From Nitrospirales bacterium (GTDB lineage Bacteria > Nitrospirota > Nitrospiria > Nitrospirales > UBA8639): a stretch of DNA of 7,828 nucleotides. Positions 1-5,885 of this stretch are shown here, one piece after another. The translations under genes and the position numbers were made by a program. Positions within the stretch are counted from its first letter, which is position 1. Every line of letters begins with the position of its first letter. The notes beneath the pieces were generated by a model that was given only the letters and a program-made list of their open reading frames with translations, made no database searches and had not been told where the DNA came from. The DNA lies in NCBI GenBank assembly GCA_029261305.1, contig JAJDBO010000410.1:1-7828 (forward strand). The letters run 5' to 3'.

Positions 1-402
1 AGATATGGAGTGATTCGCATCCTATTCTTAGGAGCCCTTCTTTCAGCAGCCACCAATCTTCTTTTTATGGTGCTTGCCTCAATGGGACACAATCTTGAAA
101 TGCTCTACCTTGTCATCTCCATCGATAATTTGTCTGCGGGATTAGCGAGTGCGGCCTTTGTCGCGTTTCTCTCCAGCCTCACCAATATTCAATTCACCGC
201 CATGCAATATGCCATTTTCAGTTCTCTGATGACGCTGCTACCAAAAGTTCTCGGTGGTTATTCGGGAACGATAGTTGATAGTGTCGGATATTCAAACTTT
301 TTCATCATGACCGCTCTTATAGGCCTTCCCGTACTCCTTCTTGTCTGGCGAGCTGGCGGTTATATCGAAATTGAAAAAACCGTCCCATATTCGAAAAAAT
401 AG
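1..402 (+). CDS. ampG: AmpG-type muropeptide permease (MFS), C-terminal part only
   Basis: The reading frame is open from the window edge, so the true start lies to the left and only the last 133 residues are visible. They form about four hydrophobic segments, matching the last helices of a major facilitator superfamily transporter. The stretch around AFVAFLSSLTN, followed by FTAMQYAIFSSL and a DSVGY-F segment, is characteristic of the AmpG/PAT branch. AmpG proteins are inner-membrane permeases that import anhydro-muropeptides (GlcNAc-anhydroMurNAc peptides) released during cell-wall turnover, for recycling in the cytoplasm. The C-terminus ends in a short charged tail, VPYSKK. A GTG at 10 is in frame but lies within a helix-coding stretch and is not a credible start. 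No clear intrinsic terminator follows. The family call is from recognisable sequence pattern; substrate specificity is inferred. Confidence 0.85.
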   Translation, partial: RYGVIRILFLGALLSAATNLLFMVLASMGHNLEMLYLVISIDNLSAGLASAAFVAFLSSLTNIQFTAMQYAIFSSLMTLLPKVLGGYSGTIVDSVGYSNFFIMTALIGLPVLLLVWRAGGYIEIEKTVPYSKK

Positions 403-475
403 TAGCACAAGAAAATTTTTGATATTGTTTCAGAGAGGGAAGGATTAGTTTTGATGAGCCATTCCGAAATACTTA

Positions 476-682
476 TCAAAGGCTCGCAGCGAAAGGGACG
501 GAGATTCTCATTGGAAACTCACCGTCGTGAGAAACCAACTCCCAAGCTTTGTCTAAATAGGTGATAAATAAATCGTCTGGAAAGTCTGAAAAAATTGGGA
601 CCAACCATCCTTGCGCCGTCCGAATGGCGGTATTGGGTAATAGCATAATTTTGCGATGATCATCTTTACGCCGAATCTGCAT
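476..682 (-). CDS. Doubtful small ORF or gene remnant
   Basis: This frame reads 68 residues from an ATG at 682, with no good ribosome binding site. The protein-like stretch LPNTAIRTAQGWLVP and the following acidic and aromatic segment make it look more coding than its surroundings. The same frame stays open upstream to 769, adding 29 residues that include a CGSYECP segment. There it meets an in-frame TGA (770-772), with another ATG seven codons further up at 793. A competing frame (553-762, GTG start with an AAGGA-like site) overlaps it. The locus may therefore be a decayed gene, a gene with a misplaced start, or chance. It ends tail to tail with the permease gene, 73 bases away. I recognise no family. 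Confidence 0.3.
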   Translation of the reverse strand: MQIRRKDDHRKIMLLPNTAIRTAQGWLVPIFSDFPDDLFITYLDKAWELVSHDGEFPMRISVPFAASL

Positions 683-769
683 ACAGGCCTCTTGATTACC
701 AGGTCGTAAAATAATTCGCCAATTTTTGTCAAATTTAATACTCGGACATTCATAACTGCCACACCGAAT

Positions 770-1363
770 TCATCCTTCTACCAAATTCTCCATTATTCAA
801 GATGTGATTATGGTCACAAAATTTATGTCTACTTTAAGTATTTGAGGCCTAAATTGCCCTCAATTAAATTCAAATGGTCCTGGACAAATAGGAAATTTTA
901 AACATATGTGCCAGTTTCGGTCGACGAGGGGTTAAATTTTGCTGCCAAGGAGAAAATAGATTTATCGAACAAAATAGCGTATTGTGTATCGCGAGATATC
1001 CGAATTCGTTAAGATAATTTTCTTTGAATATTTTTCCTTATTCGCTCCAAACGGCATTTCGCTTTTCTACTTTGACCCAATTTGATGACTTCTTATCTCC
1101 CGTCACTCTTTTTTTAGCATTGGCCTCGACCTCAAGAAAGTTTCGCATCTCACAAATCGACTTAAGACACAAAAAGCAAACGAAGCAAAAACTCTTTTTC
1201 TCATGCCAGCAAATACGACCATCATGGCATGGGTCCCACTACCATATGACAATAAGAACGTTATTGAATATTTGAGATTTACCCAAACTCCTATCTCTAC
1301 CATCGTCACTCAGACGAAAGATTGGGTTAGGAACAATGGCTATGCCAATAAAGGAGAGAGATT
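770..1363. other. Gene-free stretch upstream of the phosphorylase gene
   Basis: This AT-rich region has no convincing gene. Short open frames on either strand (1024-1275 + and 1103-1309 -) have non-ATG starts, no ribosome binding site and no recognisable protein features. Near the right end are three short inverted repeats in a row: 1202-1208 with 1225-1231 (CATGCCA/TGGCATG), 1250-1255 with 1261-1266 (CAATAA/TTATTG), and 1281-1286 with 1322-1327 (ACCCAA/TTGGGT). They would lie in the leader of the next gene if transcription starts before about 1200. I could not identify a promoter with confidence. Confidence 0.5.
1351..1356 (+). promoter_or_regulatory. Ribosome binding site that fixes a GTG start
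   Basis: AAGGAG lies seven bases before the GTG at 1364. The nearby ATG codons at 1336 and 1342 are out of frame, so this site supports the GTG start. Confidence 0.8.
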
Positions 1364-2050
1364 GTGAGAATAGGATTAGTCGCTGAAGTCAAATGGGAAG
1401 TTCGGGAAGTCTGTCGTCAACTCAATATGTCCTTGGTCGACCCAGAGGACCAAATATGGGGAGCGACCCTGAACGGGCATGACGTTCGCCTTTGCTTATC
1501 AGGAATGATTCCATCGATTGCTAAGGAACGCGTGACGCGCTTCCTTGACAATCATGCGCCGGAACTCATGATCTCCTGCGGCTTGGCTGGAGCACTCAAC
1601 TCCAAGGTGCTGGTCGGAGACCTCATTGTGCAGACACTCGACAACACTCTTTCCACCCATGCGGAACAAGCCCTAAAAAAACAAGGAATCTCTTTTCACC
1701 TTGGACCATTAGTCACTGTTTCCAAACCAGTATTGACTCCAAAAGCCAGAATCGAAGTATCAGAAAGCAGCCAGGCCATTGGCGTAGATATGGAAAGCCA
1801 AACCATCGCGGCACTCTGCCGGGAACGTGGAATTCGGTGCATGGCCATTAAAGGCGTATCCGATGGGATCGATGATGATCTGTCTCCAGTCCTTGGGGGA
1901 TTTGAGATCATCCATATTCCCAAGATCGCAACACATGTCCTGTTCTCCCCATCAACATGGGGCCTAGCTTCCCGAATGGCTCGACAAAGCTACTCAGCAG
2001 CTACCAACCTTGGTCAAGGGGTCTGGGCTACGCTTCAAGGAGTACATTAA
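1364..2050 (+). CDS. Nucleoside phosphorylase superfamily protein, HpnG-like
   Basis: A 228-residue protein of the PNP/UDP/MTA-SAH nucleosidase superfamily, full length for the family. Visible landmarks are an N-terminal strand with E8 (GLVAEVKWE), the glycine-rich SCGLAGAL at 71-78, VDMES at 141-145 and VSDGIDDD at 165-172. By analogy with MTA/SAH nucleosidase, E144 would contact the ribose hydroxyls and D167 would be the catalytic acid acting on the purine. The order and wording of these motifs resemble HpnG, the hopanoid-associated phosphorylase that removes adenine from adenosylhopane during hopanoid tail synthesis. A general MTA/SAH nucleosidase or futalosine hydrolase relative is the alternative. 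No other hopanoid gene is visible nearby, so the hpnG symbol is withheld. The protein should be cytoplasmic, as no signal peptide is seen. The start is GTG, with AAGGAG seven bases upstream. Confidence 0.8.
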   Translation: MRIGLVAEVKWEVREVCRQLNMSLVDPEDQIWGATLNGHDVRLCLSGMIPSIAKERVTRFLDNHAPELMISCGLAGALNSKVLVGDLIVQTLDNTLSTHAEQALKKQGISFHLGPLVTVSKPVLTPKARIEVSESSQAIGVDMESQTIAALCRERGIRCMAIKGVSDGIDDDLSPVLGGFEIIHIPKIATHVLFSPSTWGLASRMARQSYSAATNLGQGVWATLQGVH

Positions 2051-2417
2051 TGGGCTTCGCTAACGAATTTCTTGGGTCTTTGTCGTGCTCACATACTCAA
2101 ATATAATCTGTGCGCCAAAGACTTTAAAAATTCTAGCACGTCGACTTTTTTGAATGGAGAACTTTGGACAACGGGGCAATTGAGAAAACAAAGGCCGGCT
2201 TACAGAAAAGTGGCTAGAATATGCAAATAAGGTCTGGTTGGCTTGGCAAGAGAGAAACAATCTAACAACAGGACGCCCCTTAACCCCAAGGCTGAGAACA
2301 ATTCTTCCAATGTGTGGCCCATTTTAGTTCAAAGCAAAATCATAAACCACATGTGGAAGACAGTCCGTTCCATTCTCCTTACGGTACGGAAGAAACTCCA
2401 TTGAAGCCCACCGCCCT
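2051..2417. other. Intergenic stretch between convergent genes
   Basis: No credible gene is seen. A 66-codon minus-strand frame at 2060-2260 starts with TTG, lacks a ribosome binding site and looks like chance. A perfect 10-base palindrome, CCACATGTGG, sits at 2347-2356. It lies downstream of the small secreted-protein genes but is not followed by a T-run on either strand, so it is not a standard intrinsic terminator. The phosphorylase gene and the central minus-strand gene block end toward each other here. Confidence 0.5.
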
Positions 2418-2672
2418 TTAATTGCACCTCTTTGTGATCGCACGTGCAGTTAGCCCCTTTGTCGCTAATTTCACAACCTTCGTAAGACTGCACTTTTTGA
2501 CATTAACTTTGGCACACTTCCGGCGAATTTTATTACGATCATTTCCTTTGTGAACCAACTTAACAATGGCTTTGACTGAACAAGGTGGTGTTGCGAAAGC
2601 AGCATCCACACCATACCCGACAAAAAATGGCATAAAAGTTAAGGTGCTCATTAACATAAAACGAATAAACAT
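2418..2672 (-). CDS. Small secreted cationic protein with two CX21C repeats
   Basis: An 84-residue protein of no family I recognise. I place the start at the ATG at 2672 because GGGAGGT lies directly upstream (2677-2683). A possible ATG nine codons earlier (2699) has no such site and would spoil the signal peptide. Residues 1-27 look like a signal peptide, with a hydrophobic core at 5-22 and AFA before the likely cut. The mature part of about 57 residues has 17 Lys/Arg against one acidic residue. It has four cysteines: C31, C53, C61 and C83. These bracket two repeats with exactly the same spacing (31-53 and 61-83), sharing nine identical positions of 23, including CS, VKL, KG and the central Ile. 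A pair of disulfide-closed helical hairpins in the periplasm or outside the cell is plausible. It is the last gene of the probable leftward operon. Confidence 0.7.
   Translation of the reverse strand: MFIRFMLMSTLTFMPFFVGYGVDAAFATPPCSVKAIVKLVHKGNDRNKIRRKCAKVNVKKCSLTKVVKLATKGLTARAITKRCN
2424..2492 (-). repeat. Second CX21C repeat unit (residues 61-83)
   Basis: Encodes C61 to C83 of the small secreted protein. Relative to the first unit, identical residues are C, S, the V-K-L triplet, K-G, one Ile and the closing C. Confidence 0.65.
2514..2582 (-). repeat. First CX21C repeat unit (residues 31-53)
   Basis: Encodes C31 to C53 of the small secreted protein. The equal spacing and the nine identities to the second unit suggest an internal duplication. 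Confidence 0.65.
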
Positions 2673-2676
2673 TTTG

Positions 2677-2683
2677 ACCTCCC
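2677..2683 (-). promoter_or_regulatory. Ribosome binding site that decides the start at 2672
   Basis: On the minus strand this reads GGGAGGT, four bases before the ATG at 2672. It is the only strong site in the area, so the shorter 84-residue reading is preferred over a start at 2699. Confidence 0.75.
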
Positions 2684-2736
2684 GAGTAAAATTATTCATT
2701 AAAATCAGGCAATGTCTAGCTGCAGGAAATTAAGGA

Positions 2737-3039
2737 TCATTCTTCTTTACAATGTGCGACAACAACTGCGGTACTATTATTTGGGTCCCAGCAAAGTTTT
2801 ATCACCTTCTTCATAGGACACGTGGACAATACCACGGGTTTTCGGTCACATTTCTTTTTGATCTTTTTAATCGTCTCTCTTTCGAGAGTTTGGTCCTTGT
2901 CTTTTTTTTCTTCCTCTACAAATCCACATACCGTCTGTATATCACAAACTGCTGCTTCAATGTTCCCAGTTCCGACACCCAGGAATGCCAACCCAGCAGC
3001 CAAAATCAGGTAATTATGGGTTCTCGCCATGACAAACAT
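2737..3039 (-). CDS. Small secreted six-cysteine protein, relative of the next gene
   Basis: A 100-residue protein of no family I recognise. The start at 3039 is supported by GGAGGG (3046-3051) six bases upstream; an in-frame ATG at 3030 is the alternative. Residues 1 to about 30 look like a signal peptide, with a hydrophobic core around 10-23 and a likely cut near EAA. The mature part has six cysteines (C32, C38, C64, C74, C83, C97) and a charged, lysine-rich middle (42-64) likely to be helical. Its core, KIKKKC at 59-64, then C74, then KVIKL at 78-82, matches KIRRKC, C61 and KVVKL of the downstream 84-residue protein. The two therefore appear to be diverged paralogues, each with two Cys-closed units, the first unit being longer here. 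It lies 66 bases after the pentapeptide-repeat gene and 64 bases before the next gene. An even cysteine count and an export signal suggest disulfides; the function is unknown. Confidence 0.7.
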   Translation of the reverse strand: MFVMARTHNYLILAAGLAFLGVGTGNIEAAVCDIQTVCGFVEEEKKDKDQTLERETIKKIKKKCDRKPVVLSTCPMKKVIKLCWDPNNSTAVVVAHCKEE

Positions 3040-3045
3040 ACAATT

Positions 3046-3051
3046 CCCTCC
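3046..3051 (-). promoter_or_regulatory. Ribosome binding site for the 100-residue secreted protein
   Basis: GGAGGG on the minus strand, six bases before the ATG at 3039. This favours it over the ATG at 3030, which would be 15 bases away. Confidence 0.7.
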
Positions 3052-3105
3052 AATTTTTTCACTACAGGATTGATTTGGTAAGGCCCATAGTTATTCGCAA
3101 AGAGG

Positions 3106-5385
3106 TTAACTCTGCTTACCTGCCTCATCTGGAATAGTAGGAATTGCACCGCCACAAGATAATTCGGTAGCCCGAAAGGCGCTTCTCCAATTTTTGGCCG
3201 ATTTCAGCTGACTACAGGTTAGCCCCATAGCCCCCCGTAAGTCAGCTCCCTCCAGATCCGCCTCGACGAAAATCGCTTCCGTCAAGTCTGCTTGATTTAG
3301 GTTCGCACCCCTAAGGTCTACATTGGTAAGCTCGGCTTCTACAAGTTTGGCTTTCCACATATCGGCTTTTTGCAAACTTGCATCTTGGAGCTGTGCCTCC
3401 CTAAGGTTCGCCCCGTCCAGATTGGCTCCGTCCAACTTAGCGAACTGAAGATCGACACCATGAAGATCAAAATCAGCCAATTGAATTCCCCACATGAGAG
3501 CACCTTCCATTCTTGAAGGAAGAAAAGTACCATCTTCTTCCACTTCTTCCACTTCTCCTAATTCGTCCTCATCCTCAGGAAGAAACACCTTTGAGAAAAT
3601 TTCCCTGTCAATTTCGACAGGGATTCCGTCTTGGAAATCTAAAATGCTCTGATCACACAACCCAAGGCCTTTATCACGAATCGAAGTTTTCCAGTGTTTG
3701 GCCCTTGTCAGCATTTCACAGGTTAGTCCTTTCACAGACATTAGATTTGTGAGAAAAAGGTTTGCATTCTTTAATGATGCTCCTTCTAAATCCGCCTTAT
3801 AAAGACTTGCCCCTTGCAGATCAGCCCCTATAAGGTTTGCACCACGGAGGTCCGACTCTTCTAGATCAGCAAAGGGTAGTTTTGCGTGTCTGAGATTGAC
3901 TGGTGATGCATTCTCTTTGTTTTTACCGCACTCAGTACAATCTGAACATGCGGTTCCCCCTTTTTTGATCTCATCTTCATTTTCTTCTTCAACCTCGTCG
4001 TTTAATGTGTTCTTTTCTTGGACACACTCGACACATGACCTCACACAGTTCTCACTACAGTTGAAAGGAATAATATCAGCATTCTTCAAGATAGTATTAT
4101 TTAGGATGGCATCTTCAAAATCCGCACCGCCCAAGTTTGCACTTTCAAGGTTTGCTCGAGATAAGTCAGCACCGGTAAAAATTGAACATCGCAGATCGGC
4201 TTTCCAAAGATTCGCATCTGAGAGGTCGGCATCATCGAAATCAGCATCAATAATCTTTGCGTCGTACATATTAACCTCTCCGCCAAATTTTGCACCTATG
4301 AGAGACGCTTGGCTAAGATGGACTTCTCGTAAATCTGCACCTGTCAAATCAGCCTCTTCGAGATTGGCAATTTCTTGTTGTGTACGCTCGCAGGAGTCTT
4401 CTTTAGGTGATCGGTAAAAATCTGCTTTGACAAGATTGGCCTCGGGAAGCTTTGCTTCCTTAAGATGGATGGCGCCGAGCACTGCACTGCGAAGGTCGGC
4501 CTCCTCCAGATTGGCCTTATTTAGGTTTGCGCAATTCAGCTTCGCGTTCCGAAGGTCTGCTTTTTTAAGGTTGGCATTCGTAAGTATTGCCTCATTTAAC
4601 ATGGCACCGCGCAAGTCTGCTCCTGGTAACTGTATAAACTCTGTTTTGGCATTACTCATATCCACCCCTCTCAAATCCCTATTCGACAAGTCCACTTTCA
4701 CCAGCGTCAGCGGCCGCCAGGTATGAAAAGCGTCACGAACTGAGGCCAACCACCCGTTATCACCAGACCCAATTCCTATAAACCCAGAGAGGATGACTGA
4801 TACGAAACCAAAACTCGCCATAATGACAATTAAAACGTATTTTGGTTGAATATAGAGCATAAGCTGCAACGTTATCGTTGAGATGAGAAAGACTAAAGCA
4901 ATCCCAAGCAGGTGCGTCGATTCTGGCCGCGGTATGGCCTTATAAAAAAATGCAAATAGAACGAAAGTGGGGAGGCCAAAGAAAATAGCATGAGAGGCAA
5001 GCCGGGCCGTAGTATTTTTCATGGTAAACATATACTGGTCAGAATACTCTTGTCTCTCTTTCTGATTAATCAAAATTCTAAATACAAACATGTACGTATA
5101 AAGGGAAATAAAGATAATTATTATTGGCCCGAAATAAAGGAAACTACCCTGAGAAACCTTTAGATCAACGATCGGAATGTCCAGATTACCATCCGCTGGT
5201 AAAACTCCCTCATCTGGCCCAAAAAGAATTGAGACGCAAAACAAGCAAATGGTAACCAGGGCATACATCAAACTACGAACATTGGCCAGATCGACATCTG
5301 ACTGCGGCGGCTTGATGATATCGATGGGAGTAGCCATTTGCTTCTCTGGTTCGCCTGGGAACTCGGAAGACTGCCGATTGTCCAT
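3106..5385 (-). CDS. Membrane-anchored pentapeptide-repeat protein with Cys-rich insert
   Basis: A 759-residue protein. Residues 1-35 are polar. Five predicted membrane helices follow at about 36-56, 80-105, 127-149, 158-179 and 182-205. The rest is a pentapeptide-repeat solenoid of A(D/N)LXX units in four blocks: about 228-325, 339-438, 496-549 and 627-719. Such repeats fold as a right-handed, four-sided beta helix. The blocks are interrupted by a seven-cysteine segment (C443, C447, C451, C454, C480, C483, C486) with an acidic stretch at 463-472, and by an acidic linker at 603-618. Blocks three and four each end in a GLTC..L..AK.W segment (553-577 and 721-744). Loop charges (acidic 57-79, basic 106-126) suggest the N-terminus is inside, which would put the solenoid in the periplasm if all five helices cross; this is inference. 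The start ATG has GAGGA 11 bases upstream. It is the first gene of a likely operon with two small secreted proteins. Its function is unknown, probably scaffolding or binding. Confidence 0.85.
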   Translation of the reverse strand: MDNRQSSEFPGEPEKQMATPIDIIKPPQSDVDLANVRSLMYALVTICLFCVSILFGPDEGVLPADGNLDIPIVDLKVSQGSFLYFGPIIIIFISLYTYMFVFRILINQKERQEYSDQYMFTMKNTTARLASHAIFFGLPTFVLFAFFYKAIPRPESTHLLGIALVFLISTITLQLMLYIQPKYVLIVIMASFGFVSVILSGFIGIGSGDNGWLASVRDAFHTWRPLTLVKVDLSNRDLRGVDMSNAKTEFIQLPGADLRGAMLNEAILTNANLKKADLRNAKLNCANLNKANLEEADLRSAVLGAIHLKEAKLPEANLVKADFYRSPKEDSCERTQQEIANLEEADLTGADLREVHLSQASLIGAKFGGEVNMYDAKIIDADFDDADLSDANLWKADLRCSIFTGADLSRANLESANLGGADFEDAILNNTILKNADIIPFNCSENCVRSCVECVQEKNTLNDEVEEENEDEIKKGGTACSDCTECGKNKENASPVNLRHAKLPFADLEESDLRGANLIGADLQGASLYKADLEGASLKNANLFLTNLMSVKGLTCEMLTRAKHWKTSIRDKGLGLCDQSILDFQDGIPVEIDREIFSKVFLPEDEDELGEVEEVEEDGTFLPSRMEGALMWGIQLADFDLHGVDLQFAKLDGANLDGANLREAQLQDASLQKADMWKAKLVEAELTNVDLRGANLNQADLTEAIFVEADLEGADLRGAMGLTCSQLKSAKNWRSAFRATELSCGGAIPTIPDEAGKQS
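3157..3228 (-). repeat. C-terminal GLTC cap motif, copy 2
   Basis: Encodes residues 720-743 of the pentapeptide-repeat protein. It shares GLTC, a Leu three residues on, AK, Trp, Arg and a later Leu with copy 1, and is followed by C744. Related segments often close pentapeptide solenoids, commonly with other residues at the Cys position. Confidence 0.6.
3229..3507 (-). repeat. 15-base periodic array, solenoid block 4
   Basis: Encodes about residues 627-719 as successive A(D/N)LXX-type pentapeptides, giving a degenerate 15-base period. Confidence 0.75.
3661..3732 (-). repeat. GLTC cap motif, copy 1
   Basis: Encodes residues 552-575 of the pentapeptide-repeat protein. It begins GLTC at 553-556, has AKHW at 562-565, and is followed by C577. 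It closes solenoid block 3 ahead of the acidic linker. Confidence 0.6.
3739..3900 (-). repeat. 15-base periodic array, solenoid block 3
   Basis: Encodes about residues 496-549 as pentapeptide repeats, including ADLEE, SDLRG, ANLIG and ADLQG. Confidence 0.75.
4072..4371 (-). repeat. 15-base periodic array, solenoid block 2
   Basis: Encodes about residues 339-438 as pentapeptide repeats. One irregular turn occurs near 366-376 (GGEVNMYDA), and the array runs straight into the cysteine-rich insert. Confidence 0.75.
4411..4704 (-). repeat. 15-base periodic array, solenoid block 1
   Basis: Encodes about residues 228-325, beginning soon after the last membrane helix. A 13-residue charged break with C332 separates it from block 2. 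Confidence 0.75.
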
Positions 5386-5885
5386 GGGGTTTCAGGTCCT
5401 CACGATTGATGAGTCACAAACAAATGATTGATGAAAAATTTTAGCGAGAATTGCTTTCGAATCGCAGTCAGGAAAGGCAATACCATGGATATTTCAGTTG
5501 GCCCCCAATTTGGTCATCGAGAAGATTTGGAGCTCCCTAATTTGAAGGGGTATTTTTCAGCCAAATTGTATCCAAGAGGTCTATGGTCGGTGTTTCAGCT
5601 TTTCATGTCAAGTCGGAAACATTATAAAAAAAGGGAATCACTTTAGGATAATGAGGGACAGGATTTGGCATGTTGATTCCTCCCCTAGTACGATCAAAAA
5701 ACTCGAGCCCATAATCTCAATTTCATTTATTGATCATGACCTGCATTCGTTCCTACTTTCCTTTCCTTCCCTGCCCTCTTCCCTCTTTGGCTTTGGATCA
5801 TATTCTTGCTGTCCGACATCTTACTTCCCTTTCATTGAGTATATTTTTTGCCACCCCAAGTTTTCATGCATATCACAGAGATGAG
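5386..5885. other. Gene-poor gap upstream of the central operon
   Basis: About 500 bases without a convincing gene. A 72-codon plus-strand frame at 5428-5646 starts with TTG and has no ribosome binding site. Two copies of GATTGATGA (5404-5412 and 5426-5434) lie 22 bases apart, just ahead of the pentapeptide-repeat gene start. A nearly pure pyrimidine tract on the plus strand (5750-5788, two purines in 39 bases) lies downstream of the amidohydrolase gene. The promoter of the central operon presumably lies here, but I see no clear -35/-10 pair and no clear terminator for the amidohydrolase gene. Confidence 0.5.

Noticed and set aside
1103..1309. Minus-strand 68-codon frame upstream of the phosphorylase gene
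   Set aside because: It has a GTG start without a ribosome binding site, and its composition shows no domain, signal peptide or motif.
2347..2356. Perfect palindrome CCACATGTGG as a terminator for the central operon
   Set aside because: No T-run follows on either strand and the palindrome leaves no loop. It may be a protein site or chance.
2673..2699. Longer start at 2699 for the 84-residue secreted protein
   Set aside because: There is no ribosome binding site before 2699, and the added residues (NNFTREVK) would disrupt the signal peptide. GGGAGGT directly precedes the ATG at 2672.
2752..3081. Plus-strand open frame opposite the 100-residue secreted-protein gene
   Set aside because: The minus-strand reading has a strong ribosome binding site, a signal peptide and patterned cysteines. 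The plus-strand frame has none of these.
3896..4417. A 173-codon plus-strand open frame, and a second at 4427-4726, opposite the pentapeptide-repeat gene
   Set aside because: Their Ser-Ala-rich five-residue periodicity is the complement of the A(D/N)LXX codons. The 15-base period keeps antisense frames open without any need for a gene.
5428..5646. A 72-codon plus-strand frame in the gap upstream of the central operon
   Set aside because: It has a TTG start, no ribosome binding site and no recognisable motif, and lies in the likely promoter region of the opposite strand.
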